A stretch of 64,000 bases of DNA, taken from Leucobacter sp. G161 (lineage in GTDB: Bacteria; Actinomycetota; Actinomycetes; Actinomycetales; Microbacteriaceae). The notes beneath the pieces were generated by a model that worked only from the letters and a program-made list of their open reading frames with translations, searched no databases and was not told the DNA's origin. The stretch's first letter is position 1. Every line of letters begins with the position of its first letter. The DNA is taken from the NCBI RefSeq assembly GCF_001482305.1, contig NZ_LOHP01000061.1, positions 1 through 64,000 on the forward strand, read 5' to 3'. The translations under genes were made by a program, and so were the position numbers. Below, in pieces: positions 57,554-64,000 of this stretch.

Positions 57554-58416
57554 GGGCTGCAGTGTTCGGCCTGTACCGCGTGCGGGTACCGATGTACTCC
57601 GTGGCTGCGGTGATCCTCATCGCGAACGTCGTCGTACTCAACGTCGTTCTGCCGGAGCCCGTTCTCGCGGCCTGGCGGGTGCTGCTGTTTGCCGCGCTCG
57701 CGGCGATGCTGTGCGCCGCACTCCTCTCATACCTGGTGCCGCGGTGGCTACCAGCTCGGCCCACGAGGGCCGTCACCCCACCAATCAGCGGACGCTGGAT
57801 CGCGCTGAACAGCCCCGCCACAAAGACCCCGAGCCACGGCGTCCGCGCCTACGGCCAGACCTACGCGATTGATCTCGTCGCCGATCCCACCGGAACAGCA
57901 CGGCCGGAGTTCGGCGGCCCCGCGATGCGGGTGGCAACGTCGTACCCCGCATTCGGCGAACCTGTTTTCGCGATGCTTGACGGAACTGTCGTGCGCGCAT
58001 CGGACTGGCGGCGGGATCACCGCGCGAGATCCAACGCGGCCGGCTTCATCTACCTCATGATGGAGGGCATGATCCGGCAGCTCGGTGGGCCGGGATTCAT
58101 CGTCGGGAACCACGTGACGATCCGCAACGATGACGGCACATACGCGACGGTCGCGCACCTGCGGCAGGGATCGGTCGCAGTGCGCGCCGGCGACAGGATC
58201 ACCGCCGGTACACGGATCGGCGAGTGCGGGAACTCGGGTAACAGCAGTGAGCCGCACGTCCACGCCCAGCTCATGGATCGCGCGTCGTTCTGGACGGCCG
58301 AGGGTCTCCCGATGGCGTTCGCGGGCATCACGCTTGGGGAGGATCTCACGCAGGTCACGGCGCTGCCCGCTGACGGGCAACACATGATTGCGGCTGAGGG
58401 GAAAGGTCACCCGTGA
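57550..58416 (+). CDS. Membrane-anchored M23-family peptidase
   Basis: 288 residues. Two N-terminal helices (about 15-35 and 40-62) anchor the protein; the M23 domain follows at about 85-265. The zinc-site pattern is present: SHGVRAYGQTYAIDL (His and Asp), VAHLRQGSV, and EPHVHAQL (HxH). So the LytM-type fold looks catalytically complete. Such proteins cut peptidoglycan cross-bridges or other peptides outside the cell. It is translated together with the ArsR-like regulator. Confidence 0.88.
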   Translation: MRAAVFGLYRVRVPMYSVAAVILIANVVVLNVVLPEPVLAAWRVLLFAALAAMLCAALLSYLVPRWLPARPTRAVTPPISGRWIALNSPATKTPSHGVRAYGQTYAIDLVADPTGTARPEFGGPAMRVATSYPAFGEPVFAMLDGTVVRASDWRRDHRARSNAAGFIYLMMEGMIRQLGGPGFIVGNHVTIRNDDGTYATVAHLRQGSVAVRAGDRITAGTRIGECGNSGNSSEPHVHAQLMDRASFWTAEGLPMAFAGITLGEDLTQVTALPADGQHMIAAEGKGHP

Positions 58417-58500
58417 AGCCACTGCGCGGCCCCAAAAGCACACGAGCATTCACGGCTGAGAGATCTCCCAATGCCGGGATTTGCGGCGCACACGTGCCGC

Positions 58501-58723
58501 ATGTCACCAGACGCTGCGGCTCTCATCCGAGAGGGGCTTGCCCTCGACGCAGATCAGCGAGCGGCTGTCGCCAACGCACTGCTCGGGAGCTTCCGGGATA
58601 GCCCTGAGTCACCCAAGCCCCGAGATGCTTGGAGCAGTAGCCGCTCGACGTCTCGATAACGTCCGCGGCGGTGCAGTTGAGCTGGTGAATGCCGACGAAC
58701 ACTATCTGGCACGCCCAGCCTGA
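58501..58723 (+). pseudogene. Addiction-module antitoxin (PF09720-like), frameshifted
   Basis: Frame 1 from ATG 58501 reads MSPDAAALIREGLALDADQ and on to LLGSF, the start of the small ParE-partner antitoxins annotated as addiction module component. After DAW at 58624-58632 the similarity moves to the next frame, AVAARRLDNVRGGAVELV, ending NADEHYLARPA at 58723. Together they give one complete antitoxin of about 74 residues. The break is near 58630-58636 (one extra base or two missing). No toxin gene is visible next to it. Either a decayed module or, less likely, a sequencing error. Confidence 0.7.
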
Positions 58724-58736
58724 ATCTCTCACATGC

Positions 58737-58806
58737 CATGACCTCAGCGAAGTCAGGAGTAATCGGCAGCAGAAACGTCATGACCTCGCTGAGGTCATGA
58801 CATGTC
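58737..58806 (-). repeat. Dispersed terminator-like element, copy B
   Basis: The same 70-bp element as at 42088-42157, in the other orientation (64 of 70 bases identical). The strong palindrome GTCATGACCTC-GCT-GAGGTCATGAC is at 58777-58801; on the minus strand it is followed by GTTTC. It begins 63 bp past the stop of the methyltransferase gene, on that gene's strand, just as copy A follows its gene. Confidence 0.8.
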
Positions 58807-58869
58807 AACGCTCCTTGTTACGCCTCCTCGCTCCTCGTCACTGCGGTCGAGCATTTGTGAAGCGCCGCG

Positions 58870-60135
58870 TTAACGAGCCACCCGCAGCCGCCACAGCGAC
58901 GTCACCTCGCGGGAGCGTGCGGCGTGGAGCAGGTCGTCGGTGTCACGAGCGCGGCGGTGCGTCGGGACGGTGTCCAGTCGGTCCACAACCTCAAGCCCAG
59001 CCGTGGCGATCGCCTCCAGCAGCATTTCTCGGGTGCGCAGCCCGAGCAACTCGGCGAGGTCGGAGAGCACAAGCCACCCTTCTCCCCCATCGCTCAAGTG
59101 TTCGGGGAGGCCAGAGAGGAACTGCAGCAGCATCTGGCTGCCCGGGTCGTAGACCGCGGCGTCGAGTGTGCTCGCCGCGCTCCCCGGAAGCCAGGGCGGG
59201 TTGCACACGATGAGCGGCGCTCGCCCGTCGGGGAACATGCTGCCGAGCTGGGCGGTCGCGACCTTCGCGATTCCGAGCCGCGCAAAGTTATCGTTCGCGC
59301 AGTCGACCGCGCGCCGGTGGATGTCGGTGCCAACGACCCGCGAGACGCCACGCTTCGCAAGCACTGCCGAGAGCACACCAGTGCCGACGCCGATGTCAAA
59401 CGCGAGCTCGCGGCTGGGCAGTGGGGCTTGCGCAACGAGGTCGACATACTCGTGGCGGGTGGGCAGGAAAGTGCCGTAGTGGGGATGGATCTTCGCCCCA
59501 AGGCTCGGTACGTCGACTCCGCCCAGGAACCACTGGTGCGCGCTGAGCACCCCCGTGAGTTCCTGCAGACTCACTGCGGCGAGCGCCGCACCGAAGCCAG
59601 GCTGGGTCGCGTATGCAAACGCGACGGCATCGCTGACGTGTGGGGCACGGGGCAGCGGGATGGCGGCGCCTGTGTCACTGGCGGATCCATCGAACTCGAG
59701 CGGGATGAGTACGAGCGAGAGCATGCGCGAGCGCTGGGCACGGGCCTGGCGGATCCGGTAGAACTCTTCCGACGGGGACTCTGGGCCACGTGAGGCTGAC
59801 TTCTTCGCCCCCTTGCCGCCCTTTGCCCCCTTCGTGAGGCGCCGGTCGATAGCGCTGAGGAGTTGCTTGGCATTGTGGAAGTCACCGCGCCAGAGCATGG
59901 CGGTTCCCTGTGCGGCGTGGCGCACGGCCTGGTCCGCGGTGAGCCGATCGTCGACGACGGTCACCGTTTTGGGCGCAGGCTTCTCGTTTGCGGATAGCCA
60001 CGCCGCTGTTATCTGGCGCCCTGCTTCGGTCCAGGTTATGTGTGCGTCGGCACGCGCGTGATCAGCGATAGAGCATCCACCTCGTTCGGTACGGTTTCGC
60101 CCCGCTCGGCCGCGCGTACGTGGCCACAGTGGCAT
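58870..60135 (-). CDS. SAM-dependent methyltransferase (N5/N6-type, NPPW motif)
   Basis: 421 residues from ATG 60135. The C-terminal half is the Rossmann methyltransferase: motif I LAFDIGVGTGVLSAVLAKRG, the acidic TDIHRRAV, and motif IV VCNPPWLPG, which in HemK/PrmC and RsmC-type enzymes places an amide or base nitrogen. The N-terminal half (about 1-200) is unlike PrmC, with a helical part (ITWTEAGRQITAAWL, a Lys/Gly-rich linker with KGAKGGKGAKK) and LVLIPLEFDGS. So target recognition differs and the substrate (protein, rRNA or DNA) is open. A dispersed terminator-like element follows. Confidence 0.85.
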   Translation of the reverse strand: MPLWPRTRGRAGRNRTERGGCSIADHARADAHITWTEAGRQITAAWLSANEKPAPKTVTVVDDRLTADQAVRHAAQGTAMLWRGDFHNAKQLLSAIDRRLTKGAKGGKGAKKSASRGPESPSEEFYRIRQARAQRSRMLSLVLIPLEFDGSASDTGAAIPLPRAPHVSDAVAFAYATQPGFGAALAAVSLQELTGVLSAHQWFLGGVDVPSLGAKIHPHYGTFLPTRHEYVDLVAQAPLPSRELAFDIGVGTGVLSAVLAKRGVSRVVGTDIHRRAVDCANDNFARLGIAKVATAQLGSMFPDGRAPLIVCNPPWLPGSAASTLDAAVYDPGSQMLLQFLSGLPEHLSDGGEGWLVLSDLAELLGLRTREMLLEAIATAGLEVVDRLDTVPTHRRARDTDDLLHAARSREVTSLWRLRVAR

Positions 60136-60236
60136 GACTGTACAGATCTTACCAACGGGGCAACCGCGGCTTCCCCGCACGGCGCCCCTCACCGCCCCGG
60201 CATGGTCCCGGCTGGGCGCGAGTGTTACCCTCAGCT

Positions 60237-60722
60237 ATGCCCGAGCACCCACAGGTTCCCGCCACGCCGCTCACGTCGACGGCTGGTGGCACGGTTGACC
60301 TCAGCGCGGAACGCGGCACGAGTGTGGTGTTCCTATATCCGCGCACGAGCCCACCCGGCGGCCCGTCCGCAGCTTGGCAGGCGCTGCCCGGCGCTCGCGG
60401 CTGCACCGCCGAATCGTGCGGCTTCCGCGACCTTGCACACGACTTCACGCAGCTTGGGGCGCGGATCTTTGGGGTGTCAACGCAGGATCCGCAGTATCAG
60501 CTGGAGGCGAGCACTCGTCTCCACCTGAGCTACCCGCTACTGTCCGACACCAACCGTGCGCTTGCTGGGCCGCTGCGGCTCGAAACGTTCGACTTTGAGG
60601 GTGCCGAACTGTACCGGCGGGCGACGCTGATCATCAAGGATGGCACCCTCGTGCACCGGTTTGAGGAGATTCCCGACCCGGCGGCGCACCCGCAGGACGT
60701 GCTGAGCTGGCTGCAGCGGTAG
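60237..60722 (+). CDS. Peroxiredoxin (BCP/PrxQ-like)
   Basis: 161 residues from ATG 60237. Thioredoxin-like chain with the strand SVVFLYPRTSPPGG and the pair of Cys in ARGCTAESCGF: the first aligns with the peroxidatic Cys of the TPGCTxEAC motif in BCP enzymes and the second, five residues on, with the resolving Cys. FGVSTQDPQYQ and PLLSDTNRALA complete the pattern. It reduces hydroperoxides. The insertion SAAWQALPGARG before the Cys is longer than usual. Convergent with the LysE gene (13 bp between stops). Confidence 0.88.
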   Translation: MPEHPQVPATPLTSTAGGTVDLSAERGTSVVFLYPRTSPPGGPSAAWQALPGARGCTAESCGFRDLAHDFTQLGARIFGVSTQDPQYQLEASTRLHLSYPLLSDTNRALAGPLRLETFDFEGAELYRRATLIIKDGTLVHRFEEIPDPAAHPQDVLSWLQR

Positions 60723-60735
60723 CGGTGCTCCGCCA

Positions 60736-61353
60736 CTACGACGCGACCGGAGCGATCACCGTTGCGAGCATGCCGCAACCGAACAGCACGAGCACAGCGC
60801 CGGCGATCTTTGTCAACCACGGCAGCAGTCGCCCCATCCGTTCCAGGGCCGGCCGAGAGCCGAACGCGAGGGCGACACACAGATCCCAGACAAGCACCAC
60901 TGTGAACATCCACAGGCCGTAGGTCGTGAGTTCTGCGGGGCTGGCTGTCGACACAGCCGCTGCGAGACTCACGTAGAAGAGCGCGTTCTTGGGGTTGAGG
61001 AGCCCGGAAGCGAATCCCAACCCGAGGTTCTTCAGCCAGGTCGCGCTCTCGACGGCCGGTCCCGCGTCAAGATCGAGCGGTGTATTGGTACGAAAGAAGG
61101 TGACGCCCATGACGACAAGGAACGCTCCCCCGGCAAGCTGGATCGCGCCGAGCAGCACCGGATGGGTCAGGAAGGCAAGGCCAGAGAAGGCCCCAGTGAT
61201 AAAGACGCCGTTTGCGAGGGCGATGCCAACACACGCCCCGGACGCGTTCTTCCATCCGCCCGCCGTTGTTGCCCGGACAATGAGGAAGAAATCGACGCCG
61301 GGTATGAGCAGGGCCACGATGTGAGCGATCGCCACGACAGCAAACTGCTCCAT
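60736..61353 (-). CDS. LysE/RhtB-family amino-acid exporter
   Basis: 205 residues from ATG 61353; six helices. Family pattern: AHIVALLIPGVDFFLIVRATTAGGWKNASGACVGIALAN at the start (the conserved Pro-Gly and GxG), GLLNPKNALFYVSLAAA in the middle, and a hydrophobic end. It exports amino acids or derivatives such as homoserine. It lies 106 bp after an AraC regulator on the same strand; AraC-LysE pairs are common and the regulator probably controls it. Confidence 0.92.
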   Translation of the reverse strand: MEQFAVVAIAHIVALLIPGVDFFLIVRATTAGGWKNASGACVGIALANGVFITGAFSGLAFLTHPVLLGAIQLAGGAFLVVMGVTFFRTNTPLDLDAGPAVESATWLKNLGLGFASGLLNPKNALFYVSLAAAVSTASPAELTTYGLWMFTVVLVWDLCVALAFGSRPALERMGRLLPWLTKIAGAVLVLFGCGMLATVIAPVAS

Positions 61354-61459
61354 CCTGGATACCCCTCGCTCCGTTCCGCGGACGGCCGCCACTTGAGCAA
61401 GCGACCTCCTCCAGTATCGGAAGACGCGGAGCCTGGGGTCTTGAACGTTCTTGCGGCGC

Positions 61460-62260
61460 TCAGCCGCGGTAGGCTCCGGGAGACGCCGCGACATGCGCAC
61501 GGAAAACCCTGTGGAAGTGGCTCTGGTCAGCAAACCCCAGCGCGTGCGCGGTCTCAGCAATGGGGTTTCCCGCCCGCAGCAGGTGTCGCGCTCGCACGAC
61601 GCGGGCGTTCTGCCGCCAGGCCAATGGCGCGAGCCCTGTGACCCGCCCCATTTCTCGGATGAGCTGGTACTTCGTCATCTCAGCATCGCGGGCCAGATCG
61701 TCGAGTCGCGGATTCGTCGCGTCGTATTCAAGCCGCTCAATCGCGGGCGCGAGCCGGTCGAGGAGTGCGGGGTTGCGTCGGCGCCTGATGAACCGATGAG
61801 GCGCTGCGACGGCGAGCTCCGCGAGGAGCACGCGCAACCCTTCCTCGATTCGGGCCGCTGCTGCCCCGGCAAAGAGGAGGTCACTCCATCCAGTGACGCG
61901 GCTGCGCAACCCGGGTCGCCGCAGCACGCTGATACCGGAGAAGAGCGCGCCGTTCGCGGTCGCGGGAACGAGCCCGGACACCCAGCGCTCATCCATGTGG
62001 ATCATTTGGTAACGCCACTGCTCACCGTCCGGGTTGCAGGAGTGCACGTGGCCGGCCGGAATCGCAATCACGTCGCCTGGGTGGAGGCGGCTGACTTCTT
62101 CACTGCCCGCGTTGAATAGCGAGGTCCCGGATTCGATGACGCCGAGCGAGAACGTGTCGTGGGTGTGCCTGCGGTAGCACGAGTTCTGCTGGCAGGAGCG
62201 CCTGGCCTCGAGCTGCGGCATTGCATCACTGCGCCAAAACTCGGTCACGTGTGCTCCCAT
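61460..62260 (-). CDS. AraC-family regulator (cupin sensor)
   Basis: 266 residues. The N-terminal cupin (about 10-110) has RRHTHDTFSLGVIESGTSLF and HPGDVIAIPAGHVHSCNP, a His-rich pattern typical of the AraC_binding domain. The C-terminal HTH pair (about 170-266) reads RLDDLARDAEMTKYQLIREMGRVTGL and GFADQSHFHRVFRAHVAASPGAYR. Next gene on the strand is the LysE exporter, its likely target, with the exported amino acid as possible inducer. Confidence 0.92.
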   Translation of the reverse strand: MGAHVTEFWRSDAMPQLEARRSCQQNSCYRRHTHDTFSLGVIESGTSLFNAGSEEVSRLHPGDVIAIPAGHVHSCNPDGEQWRYQMIHMDERWVSGLVPATANGALFSGISVLRRPGLRSRVTGWSDLLFAGAAAARIEEGLRVLLAELAVAAPHRFIRRRRNPALLDRLAPAIERLEYDATNPRLDDLARDAEMTKYQLIREMGRVTGLAPLAWRQNARVVRARHLLRAGNPIAETAHALGFADQSHFHRVFRAHVAASPGAYRG

Positions 62261-62432
62261 GCGTTCGTTGTGCCGCCGCAGCCTCAGGCCCGTGCAGCCT
62301 CACGGCGCATCGCACGGGTCGCGGCCCCAGGGACGAGCGTTCCGTCCGAGCTCCAGGATACGCGCCTCCCCGCTTCTCGCGGGCGGTTGGACGCCTCTTC
62401 CCTGCCCACCGGCAACCTGGTACGTTCAGACT

Positions 62433-62936
62433 ATGGCAATGCTGCAGGGGGCTCAGGCCCACGCGGGCCGCGTGCTCGCGAGGCGAATCAACCGCGCCGA
62501 TTGGGAGTGGATCCAGCGCTGGTTTGCGGATGAAACGCTCGACCGCGAGCTCGGCCCACTCGACACGGAATGGCTGGAGCACGTGCTCTCAGACACCGCG
62601 GGCGTGCAACTCGTCATTGAAGCCGCGCATCCTGCAACCGGGCAGCTCGCCCCCATAGCGATCGTTGGCGTGGTCTGGGGAGACGCGGTCTCCGGTCACG
62701 GCATCACGGACCTCGCGATCGATCCCGCCCGTCGCGGGTACGGGCTCGGCCGCTCCGCGATCGATGCGACGATCGCGTGGCCGGAACATCCGCCAGCGGA
62801 TTTCTGGATCGCATTTGTGGATCAGGAGAACACCGGCGCGCACTCCTTTTTCACCGCAATTGGTTGGACCTACGAGGGGCTCGACGGCGAGGGCGACGAG
62901 GCGATGCACCGATTCGCCACACCGCACCCAACCTAG
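62433..62936 (+). CDS. GNAT-family N-acetyltransferase
   Basis: 167 residues from ATG 62433. The acetyl-CoA binding motif A is visible in DLAIDPARRGYGLGRSAIDA (the R/Q-x-x-G-x-G/A loop as RRGYGLG), followed by ADFWIAFVDQENTGAHSFFTAIGW, the motif B helix and strand of the fold. The substrate is not known. Upstream 170 bases separate it from the divergent AraC gene. Confidence 0.85.
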   Translation: MAMLQGAQAHAGRVLARRINRADWEWIQRWFADETLDRELGPLDTEWLEHVLSDTAGVQLVIEAAHPATGQLAPIAIVGVVWGDAVSGHGITDLAIDPARRGYGLGRSAIDATIAWPEHPPADFWIAFVDQENTGAHSFFTAIGWTYEGLDGEGDEAMHRFATPHPT

Positions 62937-63072
62937 ACTCGATTCGCGATGCTCCAGTCGCCCTCGAGCGCGTTTCCCGCCGCAGTACACAGGGCTAATT
63001 CATGCGTGAGTAGGTAAGCATCAAGCCTATCGAACGGGTCTGCGTTCGGTCATATCTGCGCTCCATAGGCTG

Positions 63073-63093
63073 GACGTGTCCACAAGACACGTC
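63073..63093. promoter_or_regulatory. Perfect inverted repeat before the dehydrogenase gene
   Basis: GACGTGTC (63073-63080) and GACACGTC (63086-63093) flank CACAA. The site is 15 bp before the ATG and just ahead of the AGGAGG (63098-63103). It could be an operator or a leader hairpin controlling translation. Confidence 0.55.
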
Positions 63094-63108
63094 TTACAGG
63101 AGGAACAG

Positions 63109-64000
63109 ATGAGAGCAGCACGCTACTACGGCAAGAATGACGTTCGCATCGAGGAGATCGAAGAGCCCACGACCCGTCCGGGCACCGTGAAGATCGCCCC
63201 GGCATTTAACGGTATCTGCGGAAGTGATCTGCACCTCTACCACGACGGCCCGATGGCCCCCGGCCCCACCGACGCCGAACCGCACCCCATCTCGGGCGAA
63301 ACCCTCCCCGTGGTCTTCGGCCACGAGTTCTCGGGCGTTGTCCAAGAGGTCGGCGAGGGCGTGACCGGCATCGCTGTCGGCGACAACGTCGCTGTTGAGC
63401 CGCTCATGGTGTGTGGCGTCTGCCACGCGTGCAAGGCGAACAAGTACAACCTGTGCGAGAAGATGGGCTTCATCGGTATCTCGGGTCTCGGTGGCGGGCT
63501 CTCCGAGCACATCGTTGTCGAAGAGCGCTGGGTCCACAAGGTGGGCGCTATGCCGCTCGACCAGGCTGCCCTCATCGAGCCGCTCGCGGTGTCGCTGCAC
63601 GCGGTGCGCCACGCTGGCGCTGATACCGCTGCTGGCAAGTTCGCTGTCGTCGGCGGGGCTGGCCCCATCGGGCTGCTCACCGCCGCTGTGCTCCGCGCAT
63701 ACGGCCTGAAGACGATCGTGAGCGAAGTGTCGCCCGAGCGCCGCGCGAAGGCGAAGGAGACCGGCGTCGCTGACATCGTCGTGGACCCCTCAGCTGAGAG
63801 CCTTGCCGACGTCGTCCGCGAGGCGACCGGCGGCGCAATGGCCGAGTTCGCATTCGACGCCGCGGGCGTCGGCGTCGTGCTCGACCAGCTGTTCGAGTCG
63901 CTCGGAGCTGGCGGCCGCCTCGAGGTCATCGCGCTGCACCAGAAGCCGTACGAGATCAACCTCACCGCGCAGCTGACGATGCAGGACCGCGTACTCGGAT
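63109..64000 (+). CDS. Zinc-dependent alcohol dehydrogenase, (R,R)-butanediol dehydrogenase-like (3' end cut)
   Basis: 297 residues are visible from ATG 63109, behind a strong AGGAGG; the right window edge cuts the gene before its stop. MDR marks: NGICGSDLHLYHDGP with the catalytic zinc Cys, GHEFSGVVQEVG with His-Glu, VCGVCHACKANKYNLCE for the structural zinc, and the Rossmann GGAGPIGLLTAAVL. SGLGGGLSEHIVVEE and IEPLAVSLHAVRHAG fit butanediol or sorbitol-type dehydrogenases. It would interconvert acetoin/diacetyl and butanediol with NAD(H). The palindrome in front suggests its own control. Confidence 0.9.
   Translation, partial: MRAARYYGKNDVRIEEIEEPTTRPGTVKIAPAFNGICGSDLHLYHDGPMAPGPTDAEPHPISGETLPVVFGHEFSGVVQEVGEGVTGIAVGDNVAVEPLMVCGVCHACKANKYNLCEKMGFIGISGLGGGLSEHIVVEERWVHKVGAMPLDQAALIEPLAVSLHAVRHAGADTAAGKFAVVGGAGPIGLLTAAVLRAYGLKTIVSEVSPERRAKAKETGVADIVVDPSAESLADVVREATGGAMAEFAFDAAGVGVVLDQLFESLGAGGRLEVIALHQKPYEINLTAQLTMQDRVLG

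Overview
This is a high-GC actinobacterial chromosome segment, most likely from the family Microbacteriaceae (Leucobacter-like). The evidence is the strong G/C third-position bias, frequent ATGA stop/start overlaps, a DUF222-type HNH endonuclease, a mycothiol-linked Rv2466c-type nitroreductase, a Mycobacterium-type RpiB, a group II truncated haemoglobin, and the actinobacterial arrangements murI-rph-rdgB and rplS-lepB-rnhB. The genus is inference.

Layout. 0-8.8 kb: 3' end of a DUF222/HNH gene, an ABC exporter, a paired ClpP-like operon (one subunit catalytic, one with the nucleophile Ser replaced by Gly) facing a small XRE regulator ending in LAA, an SRPBCC protein, an alpha/beta hydrolase, a MarR regulator with an AlkD/AlkC-like protein, and a DUF6412-like/YidC pair. 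8.9-15.4 kb: a siderophore-iron uptake operon (lipoprotein, two permeases, ATPase, siderophore-interacting reductase) divergent from a regulator carrying two AraC modules in tandem. 15.5-24.2 kb: PadR regulator with a large palindromic operator, MacB/FtsX-type ABC transporter, MMPL transporter and a two-component system. 24.3-33.4 kb: small membrane proteins, a wHTH regulator with a tandem operator, a TIGR01777 epimerase, photolyase, hotdog protein, MgtE, a lipoprotein, a FlaR-like P-loop protein and an MFS exporter with a divergent TetR. 34-41.4 kb: a three-domain kinase/M23-like/class III aminotransferase fusion, then rdgB, rph, murI, rnhB, lepB, rplS.

41.7-52.9 kb: a small membrane protein, RecQ with a phosphoribosyltransferase-like tail, Nei-type glycosylase, RpiB, Rv2466c-type protein, DedA, an aldo/keto reductase lacking the catalytic Lys, PepN, MscS and GlbO. 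53-64 kb: a full DUF222/HNH gene, tRNA-Arg(UCU), a TetR-SMR-SMR efflux operon, an ArsR-like/M23 pair, a frameshifted addiction-module antitoxin, a methyltransferase, a peroxiredoxin, an AraC/LysE pair, a GNAT enzyme and the 5' part of a butanediol-type dehydrogenase.

The most notable signals are: (i) the ClpP/pseudo-ClpP/PopR-like locus, with a repeated motif shared by both promoters; (ii) a dispersed 70-bp terminator-like element present twice (64/70 identical), each copy downstream of a gene and in that gene's orientation; (iii) the kinase/PLP-lyase fusion; (iv) several clear palindromic operators next to their regulators; and (v) several decayed or altered genes (antitoxin frameshift, TetR stop loss, AKR Lys-to-Gln).
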